A stretch of 64,000 nucleotides of DNA from Phyllobacterium zundukense (GCF_025452195.1 NZ_CP104970.1:248001-312000); one strand, 5' to 3'; positions 1-9,198 are shown, numbered from the stretch's first letter. The notes: generated from the sequence alone by a model not told the origin. Program-made: numbers and translations.

Positions 1-652
1 GTTTGACCGAACGACGTAGGCGATCAACCGACCATTTCTGTCTTGTCACCCGGTTGAGGCTCCGCGCCACGTCTTCCCAGGGATGGTCCGGCCGCATGCG
101 CTGCACGATTGGCAACCATGCTGACATGGTTGCGGTCAGATCCGCGAGATGGCTGCGTTCTCGTGCCCGCGACGCCTTGGCAAGCGCATCCGGCCGCAGT
201 TCACGGAAGCCGGGATTGCCAGGCAGTTTACCGCGGGCTTTCGCCGCCTTGATCCCAGCCTTCGTGCGTTCGGAAATCAGTGAACGCTCCAATTGCGCGA
301 CAGCGCCCAGAACCTGCAAAGAAAACATGCCCTGCGGCGTCGAGGTGTCGATCGGATCCTGGAGCGAGCGGAAATGTGCGCCCTTGTCCTCCAGTTGTTC
401 GATGACGAGAAGCAGGTGGCTGACCGACCTCGCCAGACGATCGAGCCGCACGACCACCAGGATGTCGCCGGGTTTGATCTCGTGCAAGAGCCTTGCGAGG
501 ATTGGACGGGCGCGGGATACACCAGAGCCGTGTTCCTCAAATATCTCATGACAGCCTGCGGCCCTCAGTTCGATCAGCTGCGCGTCATTCAGCTGGTCTT
601 CCGTGGAGACGCGGGCGTACCCGACAAGGCGCGGCTTTTGGGGGGCTTTCAT
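1..652 (-). CDS. Serine resolvase/invertase, cut by the window edge
   Basis: Small serine recombinase of the Tn3-resolvase/DNA-invertase type, which cuts and rejoins DNA at paired res-like sites through a 5'-phosphoserine. Reading the minus strand from the ATG at 652-650 gives an uninterrupted frame to the window edge (at least 217 residues). The N-terminal motif GYARVST has the nucleophile at about Ser16. An arginine-rich catalytic segment (VVRLDRLARS) follows, then the long dimer helix (LGAVAQLERSLISERT). A C-terminal DNA-binding part is present but runs out of the window. Its likely recombination site lies just upstream (see 700-734). No transposase gene is visible beside it, so it may belong to a Tn3-type element outside the window or act alone. 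Confidence 0.9.
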   Translation of the reverse strand, partial: MKAPQKPRLVGYARVSTEDQLNDAQLIELRAAGCHEIFEEHGSGVSRARPILARLLHEIKPGDILVVVRLDRLARSVSHLLLVIEQLEDKGAHFRSLQDPIDTSTPQGMFSLQVLGAVAQLERSLISERTKAGIKAAKARGKLPGNPGFRELRPDALAKASRARERSHLADLTATMSAWLPIVQRMRPDHPWEDVARSLNRVTRQKWSVDRLRRSVK

Positions 653-1393
653 GTGTCGATTCTAGCAACGAAAGTGAGGTTTGTACAATATCGGAAGTTA
701 TGGATAAACGATCGTTTGAAAATGCCGATAACAGGAAAATGCGTGGCGCTATAGCCGTCCAAGCCCCCGAAATACAAGGGAAACTGGTGTTTGGACGATC
801 GCAGGCACGCATAGCCACTCCGTTGCGAGCCTGCAGAGGGAGCCATCCATGGCAGGCTGGGAATTTTTCATTTTATAGTCAGACGAGGTGAAGTGAGTCG
901 GGGTTTAGATACGGTATAGAAATAAATATTAAATAAAAACAATGCATAGCCGTCCGCGAAATGCTTGACTGTGAAATTTCAAAACGGCCTAATTTCAAAT
1001 TTTGCCTGGAAGCGGACCGGGCGACGGACGCGATTTCGAATGGGCCAGATTCAATCGTCGAAAAACTGGATAATCGCCTCAAGGCATACTGTCATCGATC
1101 AGTCATGTCTCGGTTCCTTGCGTTCGATGAAGGCCACTCAAATGCGATTCTCATCGCACCATCTATATGAGACACGGCTCACGGTGCATTCCAGGGTGGG
1201 CGTTAGTTGTGCGACCGTCCGTTGAACGAACCCCTTGCGGCCGGTATGCGACCTAGGGCGATATTCCAAACCGCCTCATTTATTGACGCAAGTGTTTTGT
1301 TGGCATAGCGTGCGTTGTGCTGCTGTAGGGCGCGTCGGTTCGTGAGCCGGAGGGGCATTGCCCGCCTACATCAATGTCAACGTAGTGCGCGCC
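653..1393. other. Intergenic region with resolvase-site-like sequence
   Basis: About 740 bases between the resolvase and the VOC gene. The part nearest the resolvase (about 690-740) contains a 12-base perfect palindrome, AAACGATCGTTT, and the 35-bp sequence repeated at 24331. The rest is AT-rich with several short open frames that have no recognisable protein character. I see no convincing gene here. Confidence 0.5.
700..734 (-). repeat. Res-like inverted repeat, left copy
   Basis: Read on the minus strand, this 35-base stretch matches 24331-24365 on the plus strand at 30 of 35 positions, with a 17-base perfect core (TTATCGGCATTTTCAAA). It sits about 50 bases upstream of the resolvase start, where serine-resolvase res sites normally lie, and contains a near-palindromic AAACGATCGTTT. 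I infer a recombinase-binding site; the match itself is directly visible. Confidence 0.6.
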
Positions 1394-2029
1394 ATGCCGA
1401 ATATCGAAAACCTCAGAAAGCAAGCCAAGCAATTCCTGCGCTGGCACCGTGAACGGTACTACCCCGTCGCAGCGCAGATCAGCTCGGTTCTGTCACGCTT
1501 CCGAGACTTGCCCGACAGAGAGGTGCTTGAGGCGAACTTTAAGCTCAGCGATGCGCAGGAGCTCGTCGCCAGAAAACACGGTTTCGAGAACTGGACGGCG
1601 TTAATCAAAGGAGTCGAAACCATGACATCATCATCGATCGCTCGAATGTCAGCCATAAAGACTGCAGAACCGCAGCTCTTTGTTTCCGACATGGAGGTGG
1701 CTTATGGGTTTTATGTCCAGAAGCTCGGCTTCAAAATTGCATTCTCTTACGGTGAGCCGACGTTCTACACTCAGGTGTTTCGCGATGGCGGTCGATTGAA
1801 CCTGCGAAAGGTGGCTGGCCCAGTGTTCGACAGCAGTTTTCGGGCCAGGGAACATAACGCTCTATCTGCCACGCTTACGATTGACGATGCCAAGCCGCTG
1901 TTCCTAGAGTTTGAGAAAGCGGGCGTGCCGTTCCATCGAGCTTTGAGAACTGAGCCATGGGGAGCACGAACCTTCATCGTGCAAGACCCAGATGGGAATC
2001 TGATTGCGTTCGCGGGGGCTACGAACTAG
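1394..2029 (+). CDS. VOC (glyoxalase/bleomycin-resistance fold) family protein
   Basis: A 211-residue protein in two parts. Residues 1 to about 75 form a helical, charged segment (starting MPNIENLRKQAKQ) often fused to VOC domains. Residues about 95-211 form one VOC unit, with the opening PQLFVSDMEVAYGFYVQKLG and the closing DPDGNLIAFAG. The family includes glyoxalases, dioxygenases and antibiotic-binding proteins; the substrate cannot be told. The usual last metal-ligand glutamate near the C terminus (DPDGNLIE in many members) reads alanine here. The ATG at 1394 is chosen because it begins the conserved N-terminal motif. A TTG at 1358, close behind a GGAGGGG sequence, would add 12 residues and cannot be excluded. 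The gene stands alone. Confidence 0.75.
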   Translation: MPNIENLRKQAKQFLRWHRERYYPVAAQISSVLSRFRDLPDREVLEANFKLSDAQELVARKHGFENWTALIKGVETMTSSSIARMSAIKTAEPQLFVSDMEVAYGFYVQKLGFKIAFSYGEPTFYTQVFRDGGRLNLRKVAGPVFDSSFRAREHNALSATLTIDDAKPLFLEFEKAGVPFHRALRTEPWGARTFIVQDPDGNLIAFAGATN

Positions 2030-2269
2030 GCGGCCACCACCCTTCTGCGATCTTGGAGATGAATGATCCCGTTGCGGATATGGGAAACACCCAGGTGGGG
2101 ACGTTCGAATGTTGTTCCAAAACTCAGTTGCAGATTGTCGCTAGCAATCGATGTGTTGTCGTCGCAGTGTAATATGGTTTCGTAGACGGCCACTCATATT
2201 ATGACATTCTAAGATCACGAATCCTCCTTCGGCTGGAACGGTTCATAAATAAATGGAAGGTCAGTATTT

Positions 2270-2797
2270 ATGCTCATTATTTTTAGCGGCTTGCCGGGCA
2301 CGGGGAAAACGACAATCGCTCGTGCCTTGGCGAAACGGCTAGCGGCTGTCCATGTACGCGTTGATACCGTCGAGCAAAATATACGGGCTTCGGCTATGTT
2401 AAAATCGGGCGTTGGTCCAGCAGGATACATGGTCGGGTATGGGATCGCTGAAGACAATCTGACTCTCGGCAACACAGTCATTGCGGATTCAGTAAATTGC
2501 TTAAAAGTGACCCGAGACGCTTGGCTATCGGTTGCACGGCGATCCGCGGTGCCAGCAGTTGAAATAGAGATTATCTGTTCCGACAAAAATGAGCATCGCC
2601 GACGGGTGGAAACGCGGGCAACCGATGTTCAGGGGCTGAGAAAGCCAACTTGGGAAGAAATTACCGCACGACATTATGACGAGTGGGGACAAAGTCCCAT
2701 AGTTATCGACACTGCGGAGCAGGACGTGGATCAATCCGTTTCCAAGTTGATTTCAAAACTTGGGCTTCGCCAAAATCAGCGATCGCAAGACTTTTGA
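2270..2797 (+). CDS. Small P-loop (AAA/zeta-like) kinase-type protein
   Basis: A 175-residue protein beginning with a hydrophobic strand and a Walker A motif, GLPGTGKTT, at residues 6-14, followed by an LID-type arginine-rich region (EHRRRVETRAT) and a conserved WEEITARHYDEW segment. This is the pattern of the stand-alone AAA/gluconate-kinase-like P-loop family, which bind ATP and often phosphorylate small molecules. Nothing here reveals the substrate. Full length for the family and apparently intact. The gene is flanked by unrelated single genes, so it is probably monocistronic cargo. Confidence 0.75.
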   Translation: MLIIFSGLPGTGKTTIARALAKRLAAVHVRVDTVEQNIRASAMLKSGVGPAGYMVGYGIAEDNLTLGNTVIADSVNCLKVTRDAWLSVARRSAVPAVEIEIICSDKNEHRRRVETRATDVQGLRKPTWEEITARHYDEWGQSPIVIDTAEQDVDQSVSKLISKLGLRQNQRSQDF

Positions 2798-3006
2798 CAG
2801 GCCTGCGGGTCATTCGCGACAGATTGACGAATCGGCATTGGTCCGACATTCTGAATATGGCGTGGCCAGCGCCTAACCTCTCAAGACCTTCCCCAGCATG
2901 GTCTTAATCGGAGGCAAAGGGACTTCCGTCTCGGGTCGCTGTCTTGGTCCTATCGTTTCGGGCGAGTTGCTGGGGAACTTGCGTCCGGGACGTGAAAGGC
3001 TTGACA

Positions 3007-3999
3007 ATGACGCAAAACGGAAATCTCAAACGCCGCGTTCGTGCTCGCGCAGCAAAAACAGGCGAGTCTTACACCGCAGCTCTCAGACATATTCGGCGGG
3101 CATCGCTGGATCATCCCGACACCAAATCGGTGCGGGTGGCTGTCGCGCAAACGTCGCTCTTCAACGATCCTCGCGATATTTCTGGGCTCCGTGCCAGCGG
3201 AATGGAAATGCGTAGCTTGATGCGTGATGCCCATAAGGCCGACGCGAGGCTTATACATTTTCCGGAGGGAGCAATGTGCTCTCCCAACAAGCGGGTTATG
3301 TCCGAGAACGGACCCAGAGAAATCGGCCCTTCTGATTGGACCAGGTTCGAATGGGCGGTTCTGCGTGAGGAACTGAGCGCTACTAGCAAGCTCGCGAAGG
3401 AGCTTAAGCTATGGGCGGTGTTCGGCTCGGTCCATCAACTTACCCCGCCACATCGCCCGCACAATAGCCTGTATGTCGTCTCTGATCGTGGGGAATTGGT
3501 GACACGCTACGATGAGCGGATGCTATCGAACACAAAAATCTCCTTCATGTATTCGCCGGGAAAAACTCCAGTGACATTTGACGTTGATGGTGTCCGTTTC
3601 GGCTGCGCACTTGGCATGGAGGCGCACTATCCAGAAATATTCACCGAGTATGAACAGCTTGAGGCGGACTGCATCCTGTTCTCGACCACAGGCGAGACGC
3701 CTTCCGTCGCGCCAGCTTTCGCAGCAGAGGTGTTGGGACACGCTGCAAGCAATACATACTGGGTCAGCTATTCCGCCCACGCGCCACAAAGCCTGACAGT
3801 GCCTTCCGGAATTGCCGCACCGGACGGTCGATGGACAGCGCAGTGCCCGAGGGATGGTACGCCCTCAATCGCTGTCGCGAACATCAAGACTGATCCAGGA
3901 AACCCTGCGCGGCCTTGGAGACGAACCGCCCGATCCGACGTTTACGAACCTCACCGGGTGGATAGTGACCCGAGGAGCGACGGTCGCAATATATTCTGA
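3007..3999 (+). CDS. Carbon-nitrogen hydrolase (nitrilase superfamily), triad lysine missing
   Basis: A 330-residue member of the nitrilase/amidase superfamily, whose enzymes split non-peptide C-N bonds with a Glu-Lys-Cys triad. The glutamate region (HFPEGAM, Glu about 87) and the cysteine region (FGCALGMEAHYPE, Cys about 200) are clear. The middle motif, normally YRK or YDKR before a leucine, reads RYDERML, so the catalytic lysine appears replaced by glutamate, with an arginine beside it. About 55 residues of basic sequence precede the hydrolase domain. The ATG at 3007 has a GAAAGG sequence upstream and is preferred over the upstream in-frame start at 2944. Substrate unknown, and activity is doubtful if the lysine is truly absent. 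Confidence 0.8.
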   Translation: MTQNGNLKRRVRARAAKTGESYTAALRHIRRASLDHPDTKSVRVAVAQTSLFNDPRDISGLRASGMEMRSLMRDAHKADARLIHFPEGAMCSPNKRVMSENGPREIGPSDWTRFEWAVLREELSATSKLAKELKLWAVFGSVHQLTPPHRPHNSLYVVSDRGELVTRYDERMLSNTKISFMYSPGKTPVTFDVDGVRFGCALGMEAHYPEIFTEYEQLEADCILFSTTGETPSVAPAFAAEVLGHAASNTYWVSYSAHAPQSLTVPSGIAAPDGRWTAQCPRDGTPSIAVANIKTDPGNPARPWRRTARSDVYEPHRVDSDPRSDGRNIF

Positions 4000-4318
4000 G
4001 CGTCGGCTAATGGACTGTGGGGCAATTCTGCCTCACAGCAACCTCAGCTAGTGATCAAGGCTACATCAAGGACCAGCGACCTGATGCTTGACTGTCCGTT
4101 GAACGATCCCCAAACGTACGACTGAGCAACCGGAAGCGGCAACAAAGCTTTCGAAATCTTGTGCGTTCGTTCGTGTGCTTTCAAATGAACGCATCTGCGT
4201 TCTAGAGTGCGCCGGATGCCACCGTACTTAGTGGTGCGCGGGCAAGATTTGCAAAGTAAGCCTGAAAAGTGCCGTTGTGCGTTGCCTTTGTGACGCTGTT
4301 TGGAAAAGGAGTCTGCGC
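4000..4318. other. Intergenic region, no gene recognised
   Basis: About 320 bases between the nitrilase-family gene and the serine hydrolase. A minus-strand open frame runs through it but starts inside the next gene and has no protein-like character. It shares a 12-base phrase (ATGCTTGACTGT) with position 960 and a 13-base phrase (GTCCGTTGAACGA) with position 1217. These may be traces of a common older segment or chance. Confidence 0.3.
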
Positions 4319-5338
4319 GTGTTTGCTGTGAGGATAATTCCAGGAGCACTGCTCCTTTTTGTCGTCGTGCTTCTAATTGCAGGACAAGTGAACGCACAAT
4401 CGTGGCAAGAGGCCAATCCGTCCGACGCCGGGTGGTCCGTCGAAAAACTTGAAACCGCCAAGCGCTATTCGATAAGCCTTAAGCCAACAGCTATCATGAT
4501 TGTGCAGGACGGCAAAGTCATTGCAAGCTGGGGCGAGGTATCTCACAAGGTGAACGTTGCGTCCGTTCGCAAAAGCCTTCTGAGTGCTCTCTACGGAATC
4601 GCCGTCTCCGAGCGACGTATAGACCTTTCCAGCAGCCTCGCCGACCTCGATATAGACGACAAGGAGCCCAGCCTGACAGCAACCGAGAAGACGGCGACTG
4701 TACGCGATCTTCTGATGGCGCGCTCTGGCATCTACCATCCTGCCGCCTATGAGACTGGCGACATCAAGCGCAAGCGACCTGCGCGTGGCAGCCATGCGCC
4801 CGGGTCGCACTGGTTCTATAACAATTGGGATTTCAACGCGCTGGGAACCATCTACCGGCAGCAGACAGGGGAGGACATCTTTCAAAGTTTCGAGAAGAGG
4901 ATCGCCCGGCCACTCGACATGGATGATTTCTCGGCCAGAGACGGCCGTTACATAACCGAGAAATTCTCCCGGCATCCAGCCTATCCCTTCAGTCTCAGCG
5001 CTCGCGATGCGGCCCGTTTCGGCCAGCTTTTCCTGAACGGCGGACGGTGGGGTAACAGCCAAATCCTGCCTGCGTCATGGGTCGAGGAGTCGACGACTGC
5101 CTATTCTTGGACCAAGCGGGGACGACAGGGTTACGGTTATATGTGGTGGTCCCTTCCGTCTGACGTCTGGGGTCCGAATGCCGCCTATGCTGCCGGTTAC
5201 GGCGGTCAGATCATTGCGTACCTCCCGTCAAAACGGATGGTCGTGGTTCAAACCGTAGATCTGAAACAGAATCCGAAGGGGATCAGAACGAGCGCTTTTT
5301 TCGATCTCTTGAAGCACATTGTATCGGCGGCACCATAG
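4319..5338 (+). CDS. Secreted serine hydrolase of the AmpC/class C beta-lactamase fold
   Basis: A 339-residue protein with a clear N-terminal signal or anchor segment (residues about 6-25, ending VNAQ) and a beta-lactamase/PBP-like domain. The nucleophile motif SVRK lies at residues 82-85, and a Tyr-x-Asn type motif lies in FYNNWDFN near residue 175. GYGGQ near the C terminus probably replaces the KTG-type third motif. Such proteins include class C beta-lactamases, D-amino peptidases and esterases; this one is not close enough to AmpC to call a beta-lactamase. The GTG at 4319 is chosen because AAGGAG lies 7 bases upstream and the signal sequence starts there. Periplasmic location is inferred. 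Confidence 0.8.
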   Translation: MFAVRIIPGALLLFVVVLLIAGQVNAQSWQEANPSDAGWSVEKLETAKRYSISLKPTAIMIVQDGKVIASWGEVSHKVNVASVRKSLLSALYGIAVSERRIDLSSSLADLDIDDKEPSLTATEKTATVRDLLMARSGIYHPAAYETGDIKRKRPARGSHAPGSHWFYNNWDFNALGTIYRQQTGEDIFQSFEKRIARPLDMDDFSARDGRYITEKFSRHPAYPFSLSARDAARFGQLFLNGGRWGNSQILPASWVEESTTAYSWTKRGRQGYGYMWWSLPSDVWGPNAAYAAGYGGQIIAYLPSKRMVVVQTVDLKQNPKGIRTSAFFDLLKHIVSAAP

Positions 5339-5572
5339 ATTACCCGTTTTAGGTCCTTCTTTAACATCGCTGGCAAGTCAGCTCGTCTCAATTGAACAGT
5401 TGTCTGTTTGGAGTGCTGATCCCCTCTACAAATCATGGCTTTCCGGGGCGGACGCCCGATCTGTTGCAGGTTTAGGATTTTACTGATCATGGAACTTCAA
5501 CCTCATAGATACCTCGCGCTGCGATGACACGTGCGGTTGACGTAACAGGCTTTAGGGGTTTTGCGACGATAT

Positions 5573-7138
5573 CGTTGAAAAACTCGGCCGATTAACTGTA
5601 GATCGGGCTTTTTCAGCACCTTTGCGGTGAGGATGATCGGTTATCTGCCCCGCACTTATGCGCCTGGCCGCTTTTATGCGGTGATGACGGCGTGTGGTGA
5701 CCTTGGTGGTCTGAGTTTCGCCAGTCGCCTTAGGTTCTGGGCGGTTGCGGCAAGCAGGAATTCGTCTCGCGCACCACATGGACCTCGCAGCCTCAAACGC
5801 GCCATCCGGAGAATACGTTTGAGGTGAGCGAAGAGCATCTCGACCTTCTTGCGGCGATGCCGGGAATGCTCGTAATCGGGTGTAGCGGCGATAGCTCTGG
5901 CGACATCGCGAGCATCTTCGTTGAGATCACGCGGCACCTTGCGAGCAGGCGCATTTGGGCAGCAACGTTGCTTGAGGTCACAGGCATCGCAATCCCTCTT
6001 TTGTGCGCGGTAGAGCCGCGTTCCTTCACTCGTGATCCCCGATCTGGGCGTTGCATAGGTTCGGTGGAACTGCTTCAGCTCCTTGCCTGCCACGCAGATG
6101 TACCGATCATTCTCGCCATCCCAGGTGAAGTCCGAACGCGAGAAGGTCCCGTCCGTTCGGTTGGATTTGTCGAACACCGGAATGTGCGGCGCGATGTCCT
6201 TTTCCTTGACCAGCCAAGCCAGATTATCGGCAGAACCATAAGCGCTATCGGCGGCCAGATAGCCTGGCTTCAAGCCGAAGCGGTTCTCGGTTCGATCGAT
6301 CATCGTGCGTGATGCTCCGACCTCGGCCTGCCGGATGGCACGCGTTGCCTCCACATCAAGAATGACGCCGTGATCGGTATCGATCAGATAGTTAGTGGCG
6401 TAGGCAAAGAAGGCATGACCTTTATGGGCACCGGTCCACTGTGCTGCCGGATCAGACGGGGAAATGAACTTCGGCGTCACGGGCGAGGCCGCACCAAAAG
6501 CGGCGTCATCAAGGACCGCAATATATTCCTGAACCGAGCGACTTGCATTATCCTTCGCCTCTTGGACACTCCATTCCGAGCCGGGCACCGAACGCTGTTT
6601 GTTGGCATCGGCAGCAATCAAGCTGGCATCGACGGCAAAGCCCTCAGCACCAACGAGCCCCTGTGCCAGGCAGCGTTCGACCACCGTCTCGAACAGATGC
6701 CGAAGGATATCGCTTTGCCGGAAACGCCCGTGGCGGTTCTTCGAGAAGCTGGAATGGTCCGGTACCTTGCCGTCCAGTCCCAGCCGGCAGAACAAACGGT
6801 AGGCGAGATTGAGATGAACCTCCTCGCACAGCCGGCGCTCCGACCGGATACCCATGCTGTAGCCGATGATCAGCATCCGCATCATCAATTCTGGATCAAT
6901 CGAGGGCCGACCCGTGTTGCTGTAGTAGGGATTCAACTGCGTGCGGACGCTATCGAGGTCCAGGTGGTTGTCGATCCGGCGCAGAAGATGATCGGCCGGC
7001 ACGTGCTCATCGAGGCTGAAATCGTAGAAGAGCTGCGCCGGAGCCGCCTGAAATCCCATCATCGCCTGATCCCCTGCCAAATCACTCAGAGGATTGAATC
7101 ATGCGTCCCAAGCGCCTGCAACAACGAGTTTTTCAACA
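5573..7138. mobile_element. IS1182-family insertion sequence, about 1.57 kb
   Basis: Complete insertion sequence bounded by terminal inverted repeats: GTTGAAAAACTCG at 5574-5586 and its complement at 7125-7137. One long transposase gene fills the space on the minus strand. The element lies between two serine hydrolase genes of the penicillin-recognising fold. I could not identify a target-site duplication. Confidence 0.8.
5674..7062 (-). CDS. IS1182-family transposase
   Basis: DDE transposase of about 462 residues, intact. The N-terminal half has the family signature (FSLDEHVPADHLLRRID, then GRPSIDPELMMRMLIIGY and RSERRLCEEVHLNLAYR). The middle has the first acidic residue region (VDASLIAADA) and the second (YLAADSAYGS). 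A cysteine-rich segment (RDCDACDLKQRCCP) and the final basic EMLFAHLKRI motif, carrying the last acidic residue, complete it. The ATG at 7062 is preferred over an upstream TTG at 7080 because AGGGGAT lies just before it. Moves only its own element. Confidence 0.92.
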   Translation of the reverse strand: MMGFQAAPAQLFYDFSLDEHVPADHLLRRIDNHLDLDSVRTQLNPYYSNTGRPSIDPELMMRMLIIGYSMGIRSERRLCEEVHLNLAYRLFCRLGLDGKVPDHSSFSKNRHGRFRQSDILRHLFETVVERCLAQGLVGAEGFAVDASLIAADANKQRSVPGSEWSVQEAKDNASRSVQEYIAVLDDAAFGAASPVTPKFISPSDPAAQWTGAHKGHAFFAYATNYLIDTDHGVILDVEATRAIRQAEVGASRTMIDRTENRFGLKPGYLAADSAYGSADNLAWLVKEKDIAPHIPVFDKSNRTDGTFSRSDFTWDGENDRYICVAGKELKQFHRTYATPRSGITSEGTRLYRAQKRDCDACDLKQRCCPNAPARKVPRDLNEDARDVARAIAATPDYEHSRHRRKKVEMLFAHLKRILRMARLRLRGPCGARDEFLLAATAQNLRRLAKLRPPRSPHAVITA

Positions 7139-7220
7139 GCATCCGACAAAAGCGAACTCGTGAATGATTTACTAACGAGAAGTCTCTACCACCAAGGAAA
7201 CAGTTCAATTTAGAGACGTA

Positions 7221-8018
7221 ATGAGCATCCACGTGATCAACAAGGCATTCGGCTTCCCCGCACTGATCCTCTCAATCCTGGTCAGCATTTCCAGTGCTGC
7301 TTACGCGGAGGAATGCACGTTTGTCGTCGATGCACAAACTGGAGCAACCGTGGAGGAAAAGGGGGCATGTGACGATCGATATACGGCTGCCTCGACGTTC
7401 AAGGTCGCACTCGCCCTAATGGGTTATGACGCAGGAGTTTTGACAGACGCTCACACTCCGCTATGGAATTGGCAGGAAGGAATACGAGCGCCGACACGGG
7501 ACAAGAAGCCGGTCGATCCGATCATCTGGCAAGCCGACTCTGTGCTCTGGTATTCTCGCGAACTTGCCCGTCACGTAGGTGCTCAACGCTTCTCGTCCTA
7601 TGTCGGAAAATTTAACTACGGCAATATGGATGTCTCCGGCGAACCGGGCAAAAGCAACGGGCTATCTCATGCGTGGATCACGTCGTTGACGATCTCGCCC
7701 CGCGAACAGACGGACTTCATCCGCCGCATGTTGGCCCACGAACTGCCCGTCTCGCCCGCTGCGATTAACAAAACAATGGCGATTGTACCGACCTTCAACA
7801 CGGAATCGGGTTGGCGGGTCCATGGGAAGACCGGGAGTGGCTGGACGCGCGACACACGTGGAAAAATCCAGCGCAGCAGACCGGAGGGATGGTTTGTCGG
7901 CTGGGCTGAGCGCCAAGGTCGCGTGATCGTCTTCGCGAGGCTCGGAATAGGCACCGTCGAAGGACGTCAAGGATTGATCGAGCAAGAAAATCTACTGTCC
8001 GCTCTCGAAAACCTTTAG
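7221..8018 (+). CDS. Class D (OXA-type) beta-lactamase
   Basis: A 265-residue periplasmic enzyme with a typical signal peptide (residues 1 to about 29, ending AAYAEE). All active-site elements of class D serine beta-lactamases are visible: STFK at about 58-61 with the nucleophilic serine and carboxylatable lysine, the SxV-type motif in ADSVLW, YGN (in KFNYGNMD), and KTG (HGKTGSGW) near residue 209. WFVGW near the end is also typical. These enzymes hydrolyse penicillins and some other beta-lactams. The spectrum cannot be read from sequence, and I cannot assign a numbered OXA subgroup. Monocistronic, directly after the right end of the IS1182 element, which may affect its expression. Confidence 0.93.
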   Translation: MSIHVINKAFGFPALILSILVSISSAAYAEECTFVVDAQTGATVEEKGACDDRYTAASTFKVALALMGYDAGVLTDAHTPLWNWQEGIRAPTRDKKPVDPIIWQADSVLWYSRELARHVGAQRFSSYVGKFNYGNMDVSGEPGKSNGLSHAWITSLTISPREQTDFIRRMLAHELPVSPAAINKTMAIVPTFNTESGWRVHGKTGSGWTRDTRGKIQRSRPEGWFVGWAERQGRVIVFARLGIGTVEGRQGLIEQENLLSALENL

Positions 8019-8062
8019 ATATGGACTTCGCGCAAATCCAAAAATCTGCGACGTAGCAGGTA

Positions 8063-8830
8063 TTAGGATTTCTGCGATATAGCAATTCCGTCCATATACT
8101 GATCGAGATGGCTCTTCCATAGCGCTGGCTTGAACATCAATGCATGCCCCATGGGGGCAGCAACGAACTTCCCCTGTCCTCCGGCTGACAGAAACCTTTC
8201 GAAATTCCCTCTACAGTGTCCTATTCGATAGTATTGGTCATAACTTCCGTGCAGCCAAAGTGTCGATATTCCGCTAGGTGCGCCACGTTCGAAGATGCTT
8301 GGGTTGACGACTTCATGGCTGAGGCAACCTCTACCAAGCCAGCCGCCGTTGAAATTAATCGCGCCTCGGAACGTATTCGGCCGCATACCCGCATATGCTA
8401 TCGACAAGATGCCGCCGCGCGAAACACCCCCGATGACAAGTTGCTCCTGATCTACATCTGTCCGCTCGCGCAGATGGCGCACTACAGCATCCATATCCTC
8501 AACGGCCCGTTCGAAGCCCGCAATCGCAATTTCGACATTGCAGGAATAGCCGGAGCCATCTGGAGCAAGCCCTTCTCCATAATTTCCGCCTGACTTCCCT
8601 CTCCCCCGGCGTTGTGGAAAGAGAGCCATCCAGCCCCGCTCAACGAAATAGTTTCCGACCACAGCCGGACATACCGTCCTTGAATAGAGGGACTTGTTTT
8701 GGCCTCGCCCGGTAGAGCCATGGTTGAAAATGATCGTCGGATATGGACCTTCATGTTGAGGCTTAGCTACAACGACTTCTAATCTGACCTCTGCCTCGCC
8801 GGCTGGCATGAAAAACTTCTGATACTTCAT
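8063..8830 (-). CDS. Alpha/beta hydrolase (dienelactone-hydrolase-like)
   Basis: A 255-residue cytoplasmic alpha/beta hydrolase. Visible elements in order: an oxyanion-hole HG (IIFNHGSTGRG), a RRGRGKSGG loop, the nucleophile elbow GVSRGG, an acidic residue in LHGSYDQYY and the catalytic histidine in MGHAL. Such proteins are esterases, lactonases or peptidases; the substrate is unknown. The ATG at 8830 is preceded by GGGAG on the minus strand and starts the conserved domain. An extended upstream frame (to 8938) is not likely to be translated. Transcribed toward the beta-lactamase gene, so the two converge. Confidence 0.8.
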   Translation of the reverse strand: MKYQKFFMPAGEAEVRLEVVVAKPQHEGPYPTIIFNHGSTGRGQNKSLYSRTVCPAVVGNYFVERGWMALFPQRRGRGKSGGNYGEGLAPDGSGYSCNVEIAIAGFERAVEDMDAVVRHLRERTDVDQEQLVIGGVSRGGILSIAYAGMRPNTFRGAINFNGGWLGRGCLSHEVVNPSIFERGAPSGISTLWLHGSYDQYYRIGHCRGNFERFLSAGGQGKFVAAPMGHALMFKPALWKSHLDQYMDGIAISQKS

Positions 8831-9041
8831 TGAGTCTCCCGCTCGATTGTCTGTCGTTCCTGTCGCACGTATAGCACACCTTGATGCGCGGCTACGTCGT
8901 ATCGCCCCTCCCGACACTTCCAGAAGGCTACGGCGCACAGGCCGGAGTCACCCGCAGGGCCGCAGCGCAGCGGAGGACGGCAAAGTCGTTGACCCGGATG
9001 AGCACCGTGGCATGTGCTCTAAATGTCGATGAAAACGACCT

Positions 9042-9198
9042 TCATCGCAGAGTATTAAAGCGCCGGGCGAACTCTTCGACCGTAATGCCGAGGCGGGCGA
9101 TCCGGCGCTTTCGGCCAGAAGTTCGATGTAATGGCGCTCAGCGACGGTGAGGCGAATGCCTGACAGCCGCTCGCTGCGTAGCTCGGCCGCTGACTTAT
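9042..9198 (-). pseudogene. Remnant of a small MobC-like relaxosome protein
   Basis: On the minus strand, one frame reads SAAELRSERLSGIRLTVAER followed by HYIELLAE. A neighbouring frame then continues RRIARLGITVEEFARRF to a TGA at 9044-9042. Joined, these look like the ribbon-helix-helix start (RLxIRLTxAER) and body of a MobC-type plasmid mobilisation accessory protein. No start codon is available in frame and the reading frame changes near 9110, so I call it a decayed remnant. The family assignment rests on a short motif only. Confidence 0.35.

Noticed and set aside
960..4105. Shared short phrases at 960/4084 and 1217/4093
   Set aside because: Only 12-13 bases long and without a common arrangement; may be chance.
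8881..9150. Plus-strand open frames in the gap before darT
   Set aside because: They are antisense to the MobC-like remnant or low-quality Arg-rich frames.
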